A stretch of 64,000 nt of DNA from the NCBI RefSeq assembly GCF_900114915.1, contig NZ_FOUS01000017.1, forward strand, positions 62,001-126,000, in the 5' to 3' direction. Within the stretch, counting starts at the first letter, position 1, and the number at the start of each line of letters is the position of its first letter. Positions 51,404 through 61,180 of this stretch are shown here, one piece after another. Origin of the DNA: Bradyrhizobium sp. Rc3b. GTDB lineage: Bacteria > Pseudomonadota > Alphaproteobacteria > Rhizobiales > Xanthobacteraceae. Below the pieces are notes generated by a model. It was not told the origin of the DNA, did no database searches, and was given only the letters and a program-made list of their open reading frames with translations. The position numbers and the translations under genes are program-made.

Positions 51404-51405
51404 AA

Positions 51406-53422
51406 TCAGGTCGCCTCGGGCAGCCACATCGTGAAGGTACTCCCGGAACCGAGGTGGCTTTCCGCCGTGATCTGTCCGCCCTGGCGCTTGATCAGCGTCT
51501 GGCTGATGGAGAGGCCCAGTCCGGTGCCTTGCCGCCGTTTGGTGGTGTAGAAGGGGTCGAATATCTTTTCGATCACGTCTGCGCTCATGCCGATTCCGGT
51601 ATCAGTGACCTCGATGGCGACGCCTTGATGGCCGTCGCGCTCGGCATCGAAGGAGCGGAGCGTCAGGGTTCCGCCGTCCGGCATGGCGTGGATCGCGTTG
51701 ACGATGAGATTGACCAGGACCTGCTGCAGCTCGTTCCGGTTCATCAGCACGAGCCGGCTGGCGCGATCGTCCCTGACCACGGCGATCTCGGTCTTGTTCA
51801 GAAGATGCTGCACCAGCGGCAGACAATCGGAGATGACGCTCGTCGGCGCATGGCGCTCGACATAACCGGCATATTCCTCCGGCCTTGCAAACTGCAGCAG
51901 CTTGGTCACGATCTGGCTGATGCGGTGAATCTGCTCGTCGAGCAGGCGAAACTCGACCTTCGCCTTGTCGGCATCGGCCCCGAACACGCTGCGGATGACG
52001 TCGAGATTGCCCTGCATCACCGCGATCGGATTGTTGATCTCGTGCGCAACGCCGGCGGTGATCTCGCCGATCGCAGCCAGCTTCTCGGACATGATGAGCT
52101 GCTTGGTGGTTGCCTCGAGCTTGAGATTGGCGTGCTCGAGGTCGCGGGTGCGCTCCAGCACGCGGACGTTCAGTTCCTCATTCCACTCCCGGAGCTGCCG
52201 GTCGCGTTCCTGGATCTGGTCGAGCAGGCTGTCGAGATGAACCGCGACGCGGCCGATCTCGTCACCCAACACCGGCATCTTGGTGCGGGCGGAGAGGTTC
52301 CCGCGCTCCACCTCGCCGATCGTCGCCGTGACGCGCTCCAGCGGCATGAAGATGGAGGTCGCCCAGCGCAGGAAGATCGGTACGGTCGCGGCGGTGATGG
52401 CAATGAACGCAGCGATGATGATCACCAACGTCTGGTATTTGGCTTCGCTGAACGGCTTCTCCAGAAAGCCGACATAGAGCATGCCGACCCGCTTGCCATA
52501 ACTGTCGACCAGCGGCTCGTAGGCGGAGATGTACCAGTCATTGACCACGAAAGCGCTGTCGAGCCAGGTGTGCCCCTCGCCCAGCACGGCCGAGCGCACC
52601 GCCGCCGACACGCGCGTGCCGAGCGCGCGCCGGCCCTCGAACAGGCGGACGTTGGTCGATATCCGCACGTCGTCCAGGAACAGCGTCGCGGTGCCCTGGC
52701 TGCCCTCCGGCAGGCTCGCCGCGCGGTAGACGAGATCGTTGATCGTGTCGATGAATTCGAGGTTCTGGTTGAGCAGCGTGCCGCCGACCAGCGCAGCGGC
52801 GCCCCCGTCAGGCAGCATCGCCCGGCTCGCCGCGTGCACGACCATGCCGCGCGTCTCCGTGCTGCGGTCGGTCGGCACCGCGTTCGGGGTCGGCACCAGG
52901 TCCAATCGCGCGCGCTCGGCCAGGGCCGGCGAAATTGCGGCGAGCTCGTCATTGCCGAAAATGTCGACGCCTGTGGCTGGGACCTGGCCCGACAGCGCCG
53001 ACATGATGATCGGCCAGTCGCCTCTCGGTTGACGCTGCAGCGGGGGCGATGAGGCCAGGACGTCGCCGCGATCGTTGGTCAGGTACAGGAAATCGAGACC
53101 GATCTCCTTGCGGGTCTCGTCGAGCAGGTCCCGCAGCGAGCCGCGCGCATCCGGCGCCAGCACCTCCTGGAAGCGGGCCGACAGGCCGAGCGCCCGGATC
53201 TGGACGCCGGTCTTTTCCAGGATGCGGGCGAGATATTGATGGGCGATGGTGAGATCGCCGTTCACCTTGGAAATCAGGGCCGCGTCGAATTTTGCGTTCC
53301 AGCGATAGATTGCGACGCCGAGCAGGAGCGGCAGGATGACCAGCATCGGCAGCAGAGCGATCGCGAGCAACCGGAAGCGGACGGAGCGTCCCCGCACGAG
53401 CTCACCGCTGCGGCGGGCACCA

Positions 53423-53430
<8 letters not shown>
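51406..53430 (-). CDS. Sensor histidine kinase with periplasmic Cache-like domain
   Basis: 674 aa from the ATG at 53430, which overlaps the stop of the regulator by 8 nt. TM1 (about 18-42), a large periplasmic domain of the Cache type (about 43-330), TM2 (about 335-358), HAMP (about 358-412), coiled coil, then the HisKA-like domain with phospho-His in GVAHEINNPIAVMQGN and a HATPase (NLIVNAIHAMPDGG, DTGIGMSADVIEKIFDPFYT and GTGLGLSIS). The arrangement is like DctB-family kinases for small carboxylates. The ligand is unknown; formate, oxalate or a related acid is an inference from the transporter next door. Confidence 0.92.
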
Positions 53431-54856
<1,426 letters not shown>

Positions 54857-54867
54857 GCCCGACGTCT

Positions 54868-54948
54868 TTGAGAGTCTTGGGTTTGAGGGGTCTTGGGATT
54901 GAGGGTCTTGGGTTTGAGAGTCTTGGGTTTGAGAGTCTTGGGTTTGAG
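54868..54948. repeat. 15-bp tandem repeat (five copies)
   Basis: Five units of TTGAGAGTCTTGGGT (units 1, 4 and 5 identical; unit 2 is 16 bp with GGGG and a terminal A; unit 3 has GAGGGT), then a partial TTGAG. It lies 11 bp upstream of the regulator ATG, in its leader or promoter. No coding function: the open frame through it is a low-complexity artefact. Copy number probably varies between strains. Confidence 0.9.
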
Positions 54949-55052
54949 CTCATCCACGGCACCAATCGGGGCCTTTCGCATTGCAGCGAAGTTCCGGCCG
55001 TGTCCCGCGCAGGCAACATAGTCAAACGTCGCCGCCGTGAATATTCGCCTTT

Positions 55053-55286
55053 CTACGGGGCGTCGCTCTTTTCGACCAGGAACACGATGCGCGCCTCGTT
55101 GCGTTCGGTGATCTCGACCTTGTCGCCGGTCTCGCGGATCAGGTTTGGAATGTCAATCACCGACAAGGGATCGGTGCAGTGGACCTCGAGCTGATCGCCC
55201 GGCTGTAACGGCTTGAGCGCCTTGCGCGTCTTCAGGGCGGGCAGCGGGCATTTCAGTCCGGTGAGATCGAGCGTCGTTCTGGTCAT
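55053..55286 (-). CDS. TusA-family sulfur carrier
   Basis: 77 aa, single TusA-like domain with the CPxP motif: TTLDLTGLKCPLPALKTRKA. The active cysteine would carry a persulfide. It lies 45 bp downstream of moeA on the same strand, and fdhD (the sulfur-transferring maturation factor of formate dehydrogenase) is in the same cluster, so a role in molybdenum-cofactor sulfur delivery is a reasonable inference. A tRNA thiolation role (TusA proper) cannot be excluded, so I do not give the symbol. Confidence 0.85.
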   Translation of the reverse strand: MTRTTLDLTGLKCPLPALKTRKALKPLQPGDQLEVHCTDPLSVIDIPNLIRETGDKVEITERNEARIVFLVEKSDAP

Positions 55287-55331
55287 GGGCGCAACATGGC
55301 GGGACCGATCGATGGCGTCAACGAGAGGCCG

Positions 55332-56588
55332 CTAGAGCAGATCGGCGTAGGACAAAAAACCTACGGCCTGCCCCGGCTCGACGCCCGTGATGCTCTCACC
55401 GAGCTCGACGAGGCCGTCGGTCTCGACCAGCGAGGACAACAGCCCGGCCCCTTCGCGCGGAAACTTCACCGCCTCCAGCGTACCGTCCTCCGCCCGCCGC
55501 AAGGAGACGCGAACATATTCGCGCCGGCCTGCCTTCTTCTTGTAGGTGAAAACCGCCCGCAGGGGGATCGGCAGAAGCGGCTCCGGCAGCCCCCCGGCGA
55601 GCGCCAGCACTGTCGGCCGCACCACATGGACGAAGGTGACGAAGCTCGCGACGGGATTGCCCGGCAATCCGATCAGCGGCGTGCCGTCGATGATACCCAT
55701 CGCCACGGGACGGCCAGGCTTGATCGCCATCCGCCACAGCACCAGCGAGCCGATGCTCTCGACCGCCGCCTTGACGTGGTCCTCCTCGCCGGTCGAGACG
55801 CCGCCGGTGGTGAGGATCAGGTCATGATCACCGGCCACCTGCTTCAAGCCATTGCCGAGCGAAGTCCGCTCGTCGCGCAAGATGCCGAGATCGCTGACCT
55901 CGCAGCCGAGCCGGCGCAGCATCGCCATCAGCATGAAGCGGTTGGAATCGAACAGTTGCGAAGCCGCGCGCGGCTCGCCGGGCGAGGCCAACTCGTCGCC
56001 GGTCGAGAACACGGCAACGCGAATGCGCCTGATGACGTCGAGACTGACAAGACCGAACGCCGCGGCGAGCGCGACATGCTGCGGCCGCAAGCGCTGGCCG
56101 GCGCGCAGCGCGACGTGCCCTTTCGGGATGTCCTCGCCGGCGGGGCGAACATTGGCACCGGGCTTCAGCCCCGGCGGCAGCACGATCCTGCCGGAATCGT
56201 CGATGCGGACGTCCTCCTGCATGAAGACGGTTTCGGCATCCGGCGGCATCGGCGCGCCCGTGAAAATGCGCGCGGTATGGCCGGGCTTGATCGGCGCCTG
56301 TGCGAGGCCGCCGGCCTGGATGCGGCCGTCGAGCGGGAACGCCCGCTCCGCGCCTTCAGGAATGTCGCCGTTGCGCACGGCGTAGCCGTCGACGGCCGAG
56401 TTGGTGAAGGGCGGCAGCGGCAAGGGCGCTGCGACATCGCGCGCCAGCACGCGCCCGTCTGCGTCGATGAGCGCCACCGTCTCCAGATCTGCGATCGCGT
56501 TGACGCGCGTCGTGATGAGACCAACGGCCTCGTCGACCGACATCATCGGGCCGCCGAAGGCAAAGCAATCGTCCGAGAGTTGCGCCAT
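55332..56588 (-). CDS. moeA: Molybdopterin molybdotransferase MoeA
   Basis: 418 aa, canonical MoeA that inserts molybdate into MPT-AMP. Domain motifs: FTNSAVDGYAVRNGD, RIFTGAPMPPDAETVFMQED, VAVFSTGDELASPG, LTTGGVSTGEEDHVK and ALPGNP-type LPGNPVASFVTFVH. The C-terminal beta-barrel domain (about 345-418) is present. The gene lies 9 bp after mobB and 45 bp before the tusA-like gene, on one strand. It is one of three MoeA relatives in the window and the only one with all canonical features and no extra domain. Confidence 0.95.
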   Translation of the reverse strand: MAQLSDDCFAFGGPMMSVDEAVGLITTRVNAIADLETVALIDADGRVLARDVAAPLPLPPFTNSAVDGYAVRNGDIPEGAERAFPLDGRIQAGGLAQAPIKPGHTARIFTGAPMPPDAETVFMQEDVRIDDSGRIVLPPGLKPGANVRPAGEDIPKGHVALRAGQRLRPQHVALAAAFGLVSLDVIRRIRVAVFSTGDELASPGEPRAASQLFDSNRFMLMAMLRRLGCEVSDLGILRDERTSLGNGLKQVAGDHDLILTTGGVSTGEEDHVKAAVESIGSLVLWRMAIKPGRPVAMGIIDGTPLIGLPGNPVASFVTFVHVVRPTVLALAGGLPEPLLPIPLRAVFTYKKKAGRREYVRVSLRRAEDGTLEAVKFPREGAGLLSSLVETDGLVELGESITGVEPGQAVGFLSYADLL

Positions 56589-56597
56589 GGTGCCTCG

Positions 56598-57125
56598 TCA
56601 GCGTATCGCGGCGCTTTTCGCCACCGCTTCCTCGACCGGCATCGCGGCGCGCAGCAGCAACGCCGCAGCTGCCGCGACATCGTCGAGATGGACAGTCGGC
56701 AGCTTGGTGTCAATGGCGGTGTCGGCCGCGATCCCGGCAATCCCGGGATCGTCGGGAAACAGCAACGGCTTGCCGTTCGCCGCGCGATGCACCTCGATCT
56801 TGCGATGCGGCTCGCGCTTGAAGCCCTCGACCACGACGAGATCGACCGCGGAAAGCTTGTTCAGGAGCTCCGGCAGCCGCGGCTCCGCCGCCCCGCGCAG
56901 TTCGTGCATCAGGGCCCAGCGGTTTGACGACGCAACCAGCACCTCGGCCGCGCCGGCCTCGCGATGGCGCCAGGAATCCTTGCCGGGCACGTCGACGTCG
57001 AACTGGTGATGCGCATGCTTGATGACCGAGACGCGCAGCCCTTGCGCGTTGAAATGCGGGATCAGCCGCGTCAACAGCGTGGTCTTGCCCGCACCGCTCC
57101 AGCCTGCAAGGCCGATGACTTTCAT
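56598..57125 (-). CDS. mobB: MobB, molybdopterin-guanine dinucleotide assembly GTPase
   Basis: 175 aa P-loop protein. Walker A in VIGLAGWSGAGKTTLLTRL, then VIKHAHHQFDVDVPGKDSWR and DLVVVEGFKREPHRKIEV. MobB helps MobA form the guanine-dinucleotide cofactor that the formate dehydrogenase needs. It is cotranscribed with moeA (9 bp). Its promoter should lie just upstream, next to a REP element. Confidence 0.94.
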   Translation of the reverse strand: MKVIGLAGWSGAGKTTLLTRLIPHFNAQGLRVSVIKHAHHQFDVDVPGKDSWRHREAGAAEVLVASSNRWALMHELRGAAEPRLPELLNKLSAVDLVVVEGFKREPHRKIEVHRAANGKPLLFPDDPGIAGIAADTAIDTKLPTVHLDDVAAAAALLLRAAMPVEEAVAKSAAIR

Positions 57126-57180
57126 TCCAGCTCCGTGTCCGCGAGCGACTTGGTTTTGGTGGAACCGCTATCCCTTCCCG

Positions 57181-57236
57181 TCATTGCGAGCGAAGCGAAG
57201 CAATCCAAACTCCTCGCTTCGCTCCTCGCAATGATG
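57181..57236. repeat. REP-like inverted repeat
   Basis: GTCATTGCGAGCGAAGCGAA and, further on, TCGCTTCGCTCCTCGCAATGA form a hairpin of about 18 paired bases, in the divergent spacer between mobB and fdhD. Its left arm nearly matches the hairpin at 44055-44080, so the two belong to one dispersed family. Confidence 0.8.
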
Positions 57237-57308
57237 ACCGGAGGCATTTCGTTTTCCGTCAGCATGCTTATATCGGCTTGACCCGAATGTCATGCTAACC
57301 TCGCCGCC

Positions 57309-58199
57309 ATGATGAAGATCGACAAAGCCCCGGTGCCCCTGATCGTCCCCAACCCGGACGACCCGCGCCTGACCCAGAGCGTGACCGGGACCGACCAGAC
57401 CGGCGCCAGGGTCGAGATCAAGGTACCGATGGAGCGGCCGCTGACGCTCTACCTGAACTCCCAGGAGATCGTCACCATGATGACGATCGGCGATTACCCC
57501 GAATATCTGGCGCTCGGCTACCTGCTGAACCAGAACATGCTGAAATATAATGACGTGGTCACCGAGGTCGAATACGACGACGACCTCCAGGTGGTCGTGG
57601 TGCGCACCACACACCACACCAATTTCGAGGCCAAGCTGAAGAAGCGCACGCAGACCTCGGGCTGCGCGCAGGGCACCGCCTTCGGCGATCTGCTCGAGGC
57701 GGTCGAGAGCGTCGCGCTGCCGAAGGCCGAGCTGCGCACGTCCTGGCTGTACCAGATGACGCAGACCATCAACACCATGCCCTCGCTCTATCTCGAGGCC
57801 GGCGCGATCCATGGCTGTGTGCTGTGCAAGGAAGGCACCCCGCTCTGCTACACCGAAGACGTCGGCCGCCACAACGCCGTCGACAAGATCGCGGGCTGGA
57901 TGTACCGCCACGGTGTCGATGCCAGCGACAAGATCCTCTACACTACGGGGCGGCTCACCTCGGAGATGGTGATCAAGACGGTCCGCATGGGAATTCCGAT
58001 CCTAGTATCGCGCTCCGGCTTCACCGCCTGGGGCGTCGATCTCGCAAGACAGGTCGGGCTGACGCTGGTCGGACGCACGCGCGGCAAGCGCTTCATCGCG
58101 CTCGCGGGGAAGGAACGCATCGTCTACGATCAGGACCTCGCTTACGTCGAGGAAGAGTCGGCCAAGCACAAGCGCAAGGGTGAAGCTGGTGACGACTGA
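57309..58199 (+). CDS. fdhD: FdhD, formate dehydrogenase sulfurtransferase/accessory protein
   Basis: 296 aa. FdhD passes sulfur from a cysteine desulfurase to the bis-MGD cofactor and is needed for active formate dehydrogenase. Family features: RPLTLYLNSQEIVTMMTIG, GYLLNQ, GAIHGCVLCKEGTPLCYTED, VGRHNAVDKIAGWM and TTGRLTSEMVIKTVRMGIPI. The loop that carries the CxxC pair in E. coli FdhD (Cys121/124) reads SGCAQGTAF here: the first cysteine is kept, the second is Gly. It overlaps mobA by 20 nt. An FDH-specific role follows from the fds genes in the window. Confidence 0.94.
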   Translation: MMKIDKAPVPLIVPNPDDPRLTQSVTGTDQTGARVEIKVPMERPLTLYLNSQEIVTMMTIGDYPEYLALGYLLNQNMLKYNDVVTEVEYDDDLQVVVVRTTHHTNFEAKLKKRTQTSGCAQGTAFGDLLEAVESVALPKAELRTSWLYQMTQTINTMPSLYLEAGAIHGCVLCKEGTPLCYTEDVGRHNAVDKIAGWMYRHGVDASDKILYTTGRLTSEMVIKTVRMGIPILVSRSGFTAWGVDLARQVGLTLVGRTRGKRFIALAGKERIVYDQDLAYVEEESAKHKRKGEAGDD

Positions 58200-58821
58200 C
58201 ATTCTGCCGACGCAAGGCGTGCTGCTCGCCGGCGGCCTGGCGCGGCGCATGGGCGGTGGCGACAAGCCGATGCGCACCATCGGCGGCCGCACCATCCTGG
58301 AGCGCGTGATCGCGCGCCTGTCACCGCAATGCAGCGGGCTGATCCTCAACGCGAACGGCGATCCCACGCGCTTCGCCGCGTTCGGCCTGCAGGTCGTCGC
58401 CGACGACGTTCCCGGCTTTCCCGGTCCGCTCGCCGGCATCCTAGCCGCGCTCGACTGGACCGCGGCGAACCGGCCGGGCATCGAATGGGTGCTCAGCGCC
58501 GCCGGCGACTGCCCGTTCCTGCCACGCGATCTGGTCGCGCGCCTGCATGACACGCGCGCGCGTGAGAACGCGCAGCTCGCGGTCGCCGCATCAGGCGAGC
58601 AGTCGCATCCCGTGATCGGCCTGTGGCGCGTCGCCTTGCGCGACGAGCTCAGGCACGCGCTGGTCGTCGAGGACCTCCGCAAGATCGACCGCTGGACCGC
58701 GCGCTATCCACTGGCGACGGTGACGTGGCCGACCGAGCCGCTCGATCCTTTTTTCAACGCCAATACGGTCGAGGATATCGCCGAGGCCGAACGGCTGGCG
58801 GCGCTGGATGATACATCCTAG
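58180..58821 (+). CDS. mobA: MobA, molybdenum cofactor guanylyltransferase
   Basis: 213 aa nucleotidyltransferase that joins GMP to the molybdenum cofactor. N-terminal signature GVLLAGGLARRMGGGDKPM, acceptor motif VVADDVPGFPGPLAGILAAL, metal-binding AAGDCPFLP and a late FNANTVEDIAEAE. The GTG at 58180 lies inside the end of fdhD; another GTG at 58189 is possible. The overlap with fdhD indicates coupled translation, in line with a shared role in making the formate dehydrogenase cofactor. Confidence 0.94.
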   Translation: MKLVTTDILPTQGVLLAGGLARRMGGGDKPMRTIGGRTILERVIARLSPQCSGLILNANGDPTRFAAFGLQVVADDVPGFPGPLAGILAALDWTAANRPGIEWVLSAAGDCPFLPRDLVARLHDTRARENAQLAVAASGEQSHPVIGLWRVALRDELRHALVVEDLRKIDRWTARYPLATVTWPTEPLDPFFNANTVEDIAEAERLAALDDTS

Positions 58822-58915
58822 GGCATTTCCTGGAGTTCATGGCCTTGAGCTCCTGGCTATGAACCGGGCCTGAGAAGCGAACGACCAATGATTGGGACGT
58901 TGCCCCGGATGAGCC

Positions 58916-59137
58916 ATGGCCGACTCGCTCTTGGAAGTCATTTTCGACGTTGTCGATCTCGCGTTCGATGTTTCGGACGCAATCGATCGCACGAAGCAGC
59001 TGAGCAAGCCTGACACCGTCGAAGTCCCGCCGGACCCGAAACCGTTGCCGGCCGCCGCCCAGCGTGCGCTCGCCGAAGCCGAGGAACGGGAGCGCAAACG
59101 CGGTCAGTCCGATCAAGCCGCCAGCTGCACCGACTAG
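58916..59137 (+). CDS. Hypothetical small acidic protein
   Basis: 73 aa, unrecognised. An amphipathic N-terminal helix (MADSLLEVIFDVVDLAFDVS) is followed by a Pro-rich hinge and a charged helix (ALAEAEERERKR). It is on the same strand as fdhD-mobA but 94 bp away. The opposite strand has an overlapping frame (58754-59116) whose translation is Arg/Ser-rich, so this reading is preferred. It does not resemble the FdsD subunit. Confidence 0.5.
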   Translation: MADSLLEVIFDVVDLAFDVSDAIDRTKQLSKPDTVEVPPDPKPLPAAAQRALAEAEERERKRGQSDQAASCTD

Positions 59138-59217
59138 GCATCGTAGCTACAGATCCAGCCGGTATCAGTCCGCTCCTTCCGCCAGATATTTGATGCGCGA
59201 GGTCTTCTGCACCGTCG

Positions 59218-61179
59218 CTACGCAGGCCGGAATCCGGCGCGCTCCAGCGCGGCACGGGCATCATTCGAGCCAAGCGCATCGAGAAACGCCTGCACCGCCG
59301 GCCGGTCCTTGCGCTCCGTGACCAGCGCGAAGTCATAATGCTCTTCCGCGAACGGAATGAAACCGAGGCCGGCCGCATGGGCGACCGGTGCAATGGTCAT
59401 GCCCCAATCGGCGCGGTGCTGCGCAACAGCTGCCGCGACCGCATTGTGCGAACGCGGCTGATTCCAGTAGCCTTCCGGCCGCGCGCCGCCGAGCAGCCGA
59501 TCGATCAGGATGCGCGTGCCGGCGCCCTGGTTACGGTTGACCATGATGCAGGCGGGGTCAGCGAGAGCGGCGGCGACGGCCTCCTTCGCGCCGAGGCCCT
59601 CGAAACGCCTGTCGTCCTTGCGGAAGACGATGCCCTGCATCCGCCGCCAGCCCGGCACGAGCTCGAGGCCCTCGACGAGATAGGGCGAATTGTACGTCTC
59701 GCTCTTGTCATCGAACAGATGGATCGGCGCGAGATCGCATTCGCCGCGCTTTGCGGCCGCGAGTCCGCCGAGGCTGCCGACGGCGATCGAGCGCACGGTC
59801 AGGCCGGCATGCGCGAGCTGTGCGGTGACGAGATCGAGGCCGGTGCAATGGCTGCCGACGATGACGAGATCGGGCACGCGCACATGCGGCGTGAACAGCG
59901 TCACCTCGGCTTCGGTCCCGGCCGGCATCTGGTCGGCGAGCGCGTCGATGCGCAAAAAACCGTCGGCCTGCGCGAAGGACGTGATCGCGCCAGACCCCTT
60001 GCCGGAGGGATAGGCGATCAGGCCGTTCCTGCCCTCGACCAGCGACACCATGACGAACTCGGTGCGGCCGAGCTCGGACGCAATGCGCACCGGCACGGTC
60101 GCGTTCACCTTGGCATCCGAGCGCGGCGGCAGGCCGGCCAGCTTGCGCAGCACCGGCACGATCATGTCGTGGAAGGTGAACATCGCCGAGGTCGGAAAGC
60201 CCGGCAGGATCACCACCGGCTTGCCGTCGCACACCGCAAGGCACAACGGCTTGCCAGGCTTGAGCGCAACGCCATGCGCGATGATGCCGGGCCGGCCGAG
60301 CCGGCCGATGATGCGATGGGACAGGTCGCCCGCGCCTTTCGAGGTGCCGCCCGACAGGACCAGCATGTCGGACTCGGCGAGTGCGGCGCGCATGGCAGCT
60401 TCGAGCTTGGCTTCATCGTCGGCAATGGCGCCGAGGAAGACCGCCTCGCCGCCATTCTCGTCGATCGCGGCCGCGACGATCGCGCCGTTGGTGTCGTAGA
60501 TCGCGGCGGGCGGAAGAGCCCCGCCGGGCTGGACCAGCTCGTCACCGGTGGAGATCACCGCAACCCGCGGCCTGCGCGCGACGAGCACCTCTGCAATGCC
60601 GCAAGCCGCGAGCATGCCGATCTCGCGCGAGCCGATGATCGTGCCGGCACGCAGCAGCGCCTCGCCGCGCGCAATGTCGGATCCGGCGTACGACACGAAT
60701 TGTCCGGGCGAGACGGCACGGCGGACGTCGATCGCATCGGATCCAACCGGCTGGGTGTGCTCGACCATGACGACCGCGTCGGCACCACGCGGCAACGGAC
60801 CGCCGGTGGCGATCGGCGTCGCGGTTCCCGCCGCCACTTGCATCCTCGGCGCGGTGCCGCAGTGGATGGTCTCGCCGTTCAGCGTGAGGCGCCGGGGAGT
60901 GCCCTCGCCAGCCGCCGCAAGGTCGGCCGAGCGCACGGCAAAACCGTCGACATTGGAACGATCGAACGGGGGCACGTCGATCGGCGCGGTGATGTCTTCA
61001 GCGAGCGCCACGCCGAGCGCATCGCCGAGCTTGCGCTTTTCGCTCGGAACAGCGCGCGGGAACAACGCGGCCTCGAAGCGCGCCAGGGCCTCCTCGCGCG
61101 AGAGGATCTTGAGGAACTGCTCTTGTTCGAGCGCGCTGCGGATTTGCGATTGCGGGTTCATCGACATGTCAAAACCCAT
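59218..61179 (-). CDS. MoeA fused to a binding-protein-like domain
   Basis: 653 aa. A MoeA-type enzyme part (about 20-420: DRSNVDGFAVRSAD, TGGPLPRGADAVVMVEHT, VAVISTGDELVQPG, LSGGTSKGAGDLSH and ILPGFPTSAMFTFHD) is followed by a C-terminal PBP-like domain (about 430-650: VIVGSHCTGLDLVTAQLAHA, GSLGGLAAAKRGECDLAPIH and VNRNQGAGTRILIDRLL). Such fusions are known in archaea and some bacteria; the extra domain resembles periplasmic binding proteins and may bind molybdate/tungstate or the cofactor. It lies 1 bp after the next MoeA-like gene. The partial regulator at the window end has a related domain. Confidence 0.9.
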   Translation of the reverse strand: MGFDMSMNPQSQIRSALEQEQFLKILSREEALARFEAALFPRAVPSEKRKLGDALGVALAEDITAPIDVPPFDRSNVDGFAVRSADLAAAGEGTPRRLTLNGETIHCGTAPRMQVAAGTATPIATGGPLPRGADAVVMVEHTQPVGSDAIDVRRAVSPGQFVSYAGSDIARGEALLRAGTIIGSREIGMLAACGIAEVLVARRPRVAVISTGDELVQPGGALPPAAIYDTNGAIVAAAIDENGGEAVFLGAIADDEAKLEAAMRAALAESDMLVLSGGTSKGAGDLSHRIIGRLGRPGIIAHGVALKPGKPLCLAVCDGKPVVILPGFPTSAMFTFHDMIVPVLRKLAGLPPRSDAKVNATVPVRIASELGRTEFVMVSLVEGRNGLIAYPSGKGSGAITSFAQADGFLRIDALADQMPAGTEAEVTLFTPHVRVPDLVIVGSHCTGLDLVTAQLAHAGLTVRSIAVGSLGGLAAAKRGECDLAPIHLFDDKSETYNSPYLVEGLELVPGWRRMQGIVFRKDDRRFEGLGAKEAVAAALADPACIMVNRNQGAGTRILIDRLLGGARPEGYWNQPRSHNAVAAAVAQHRADWGMTIAPVAHAAGLGFIPFAEEHYDFALVTERKDRPAVQAFLDALGSNDARAALERAGFRPA

Positions 61180-61180
61180 A

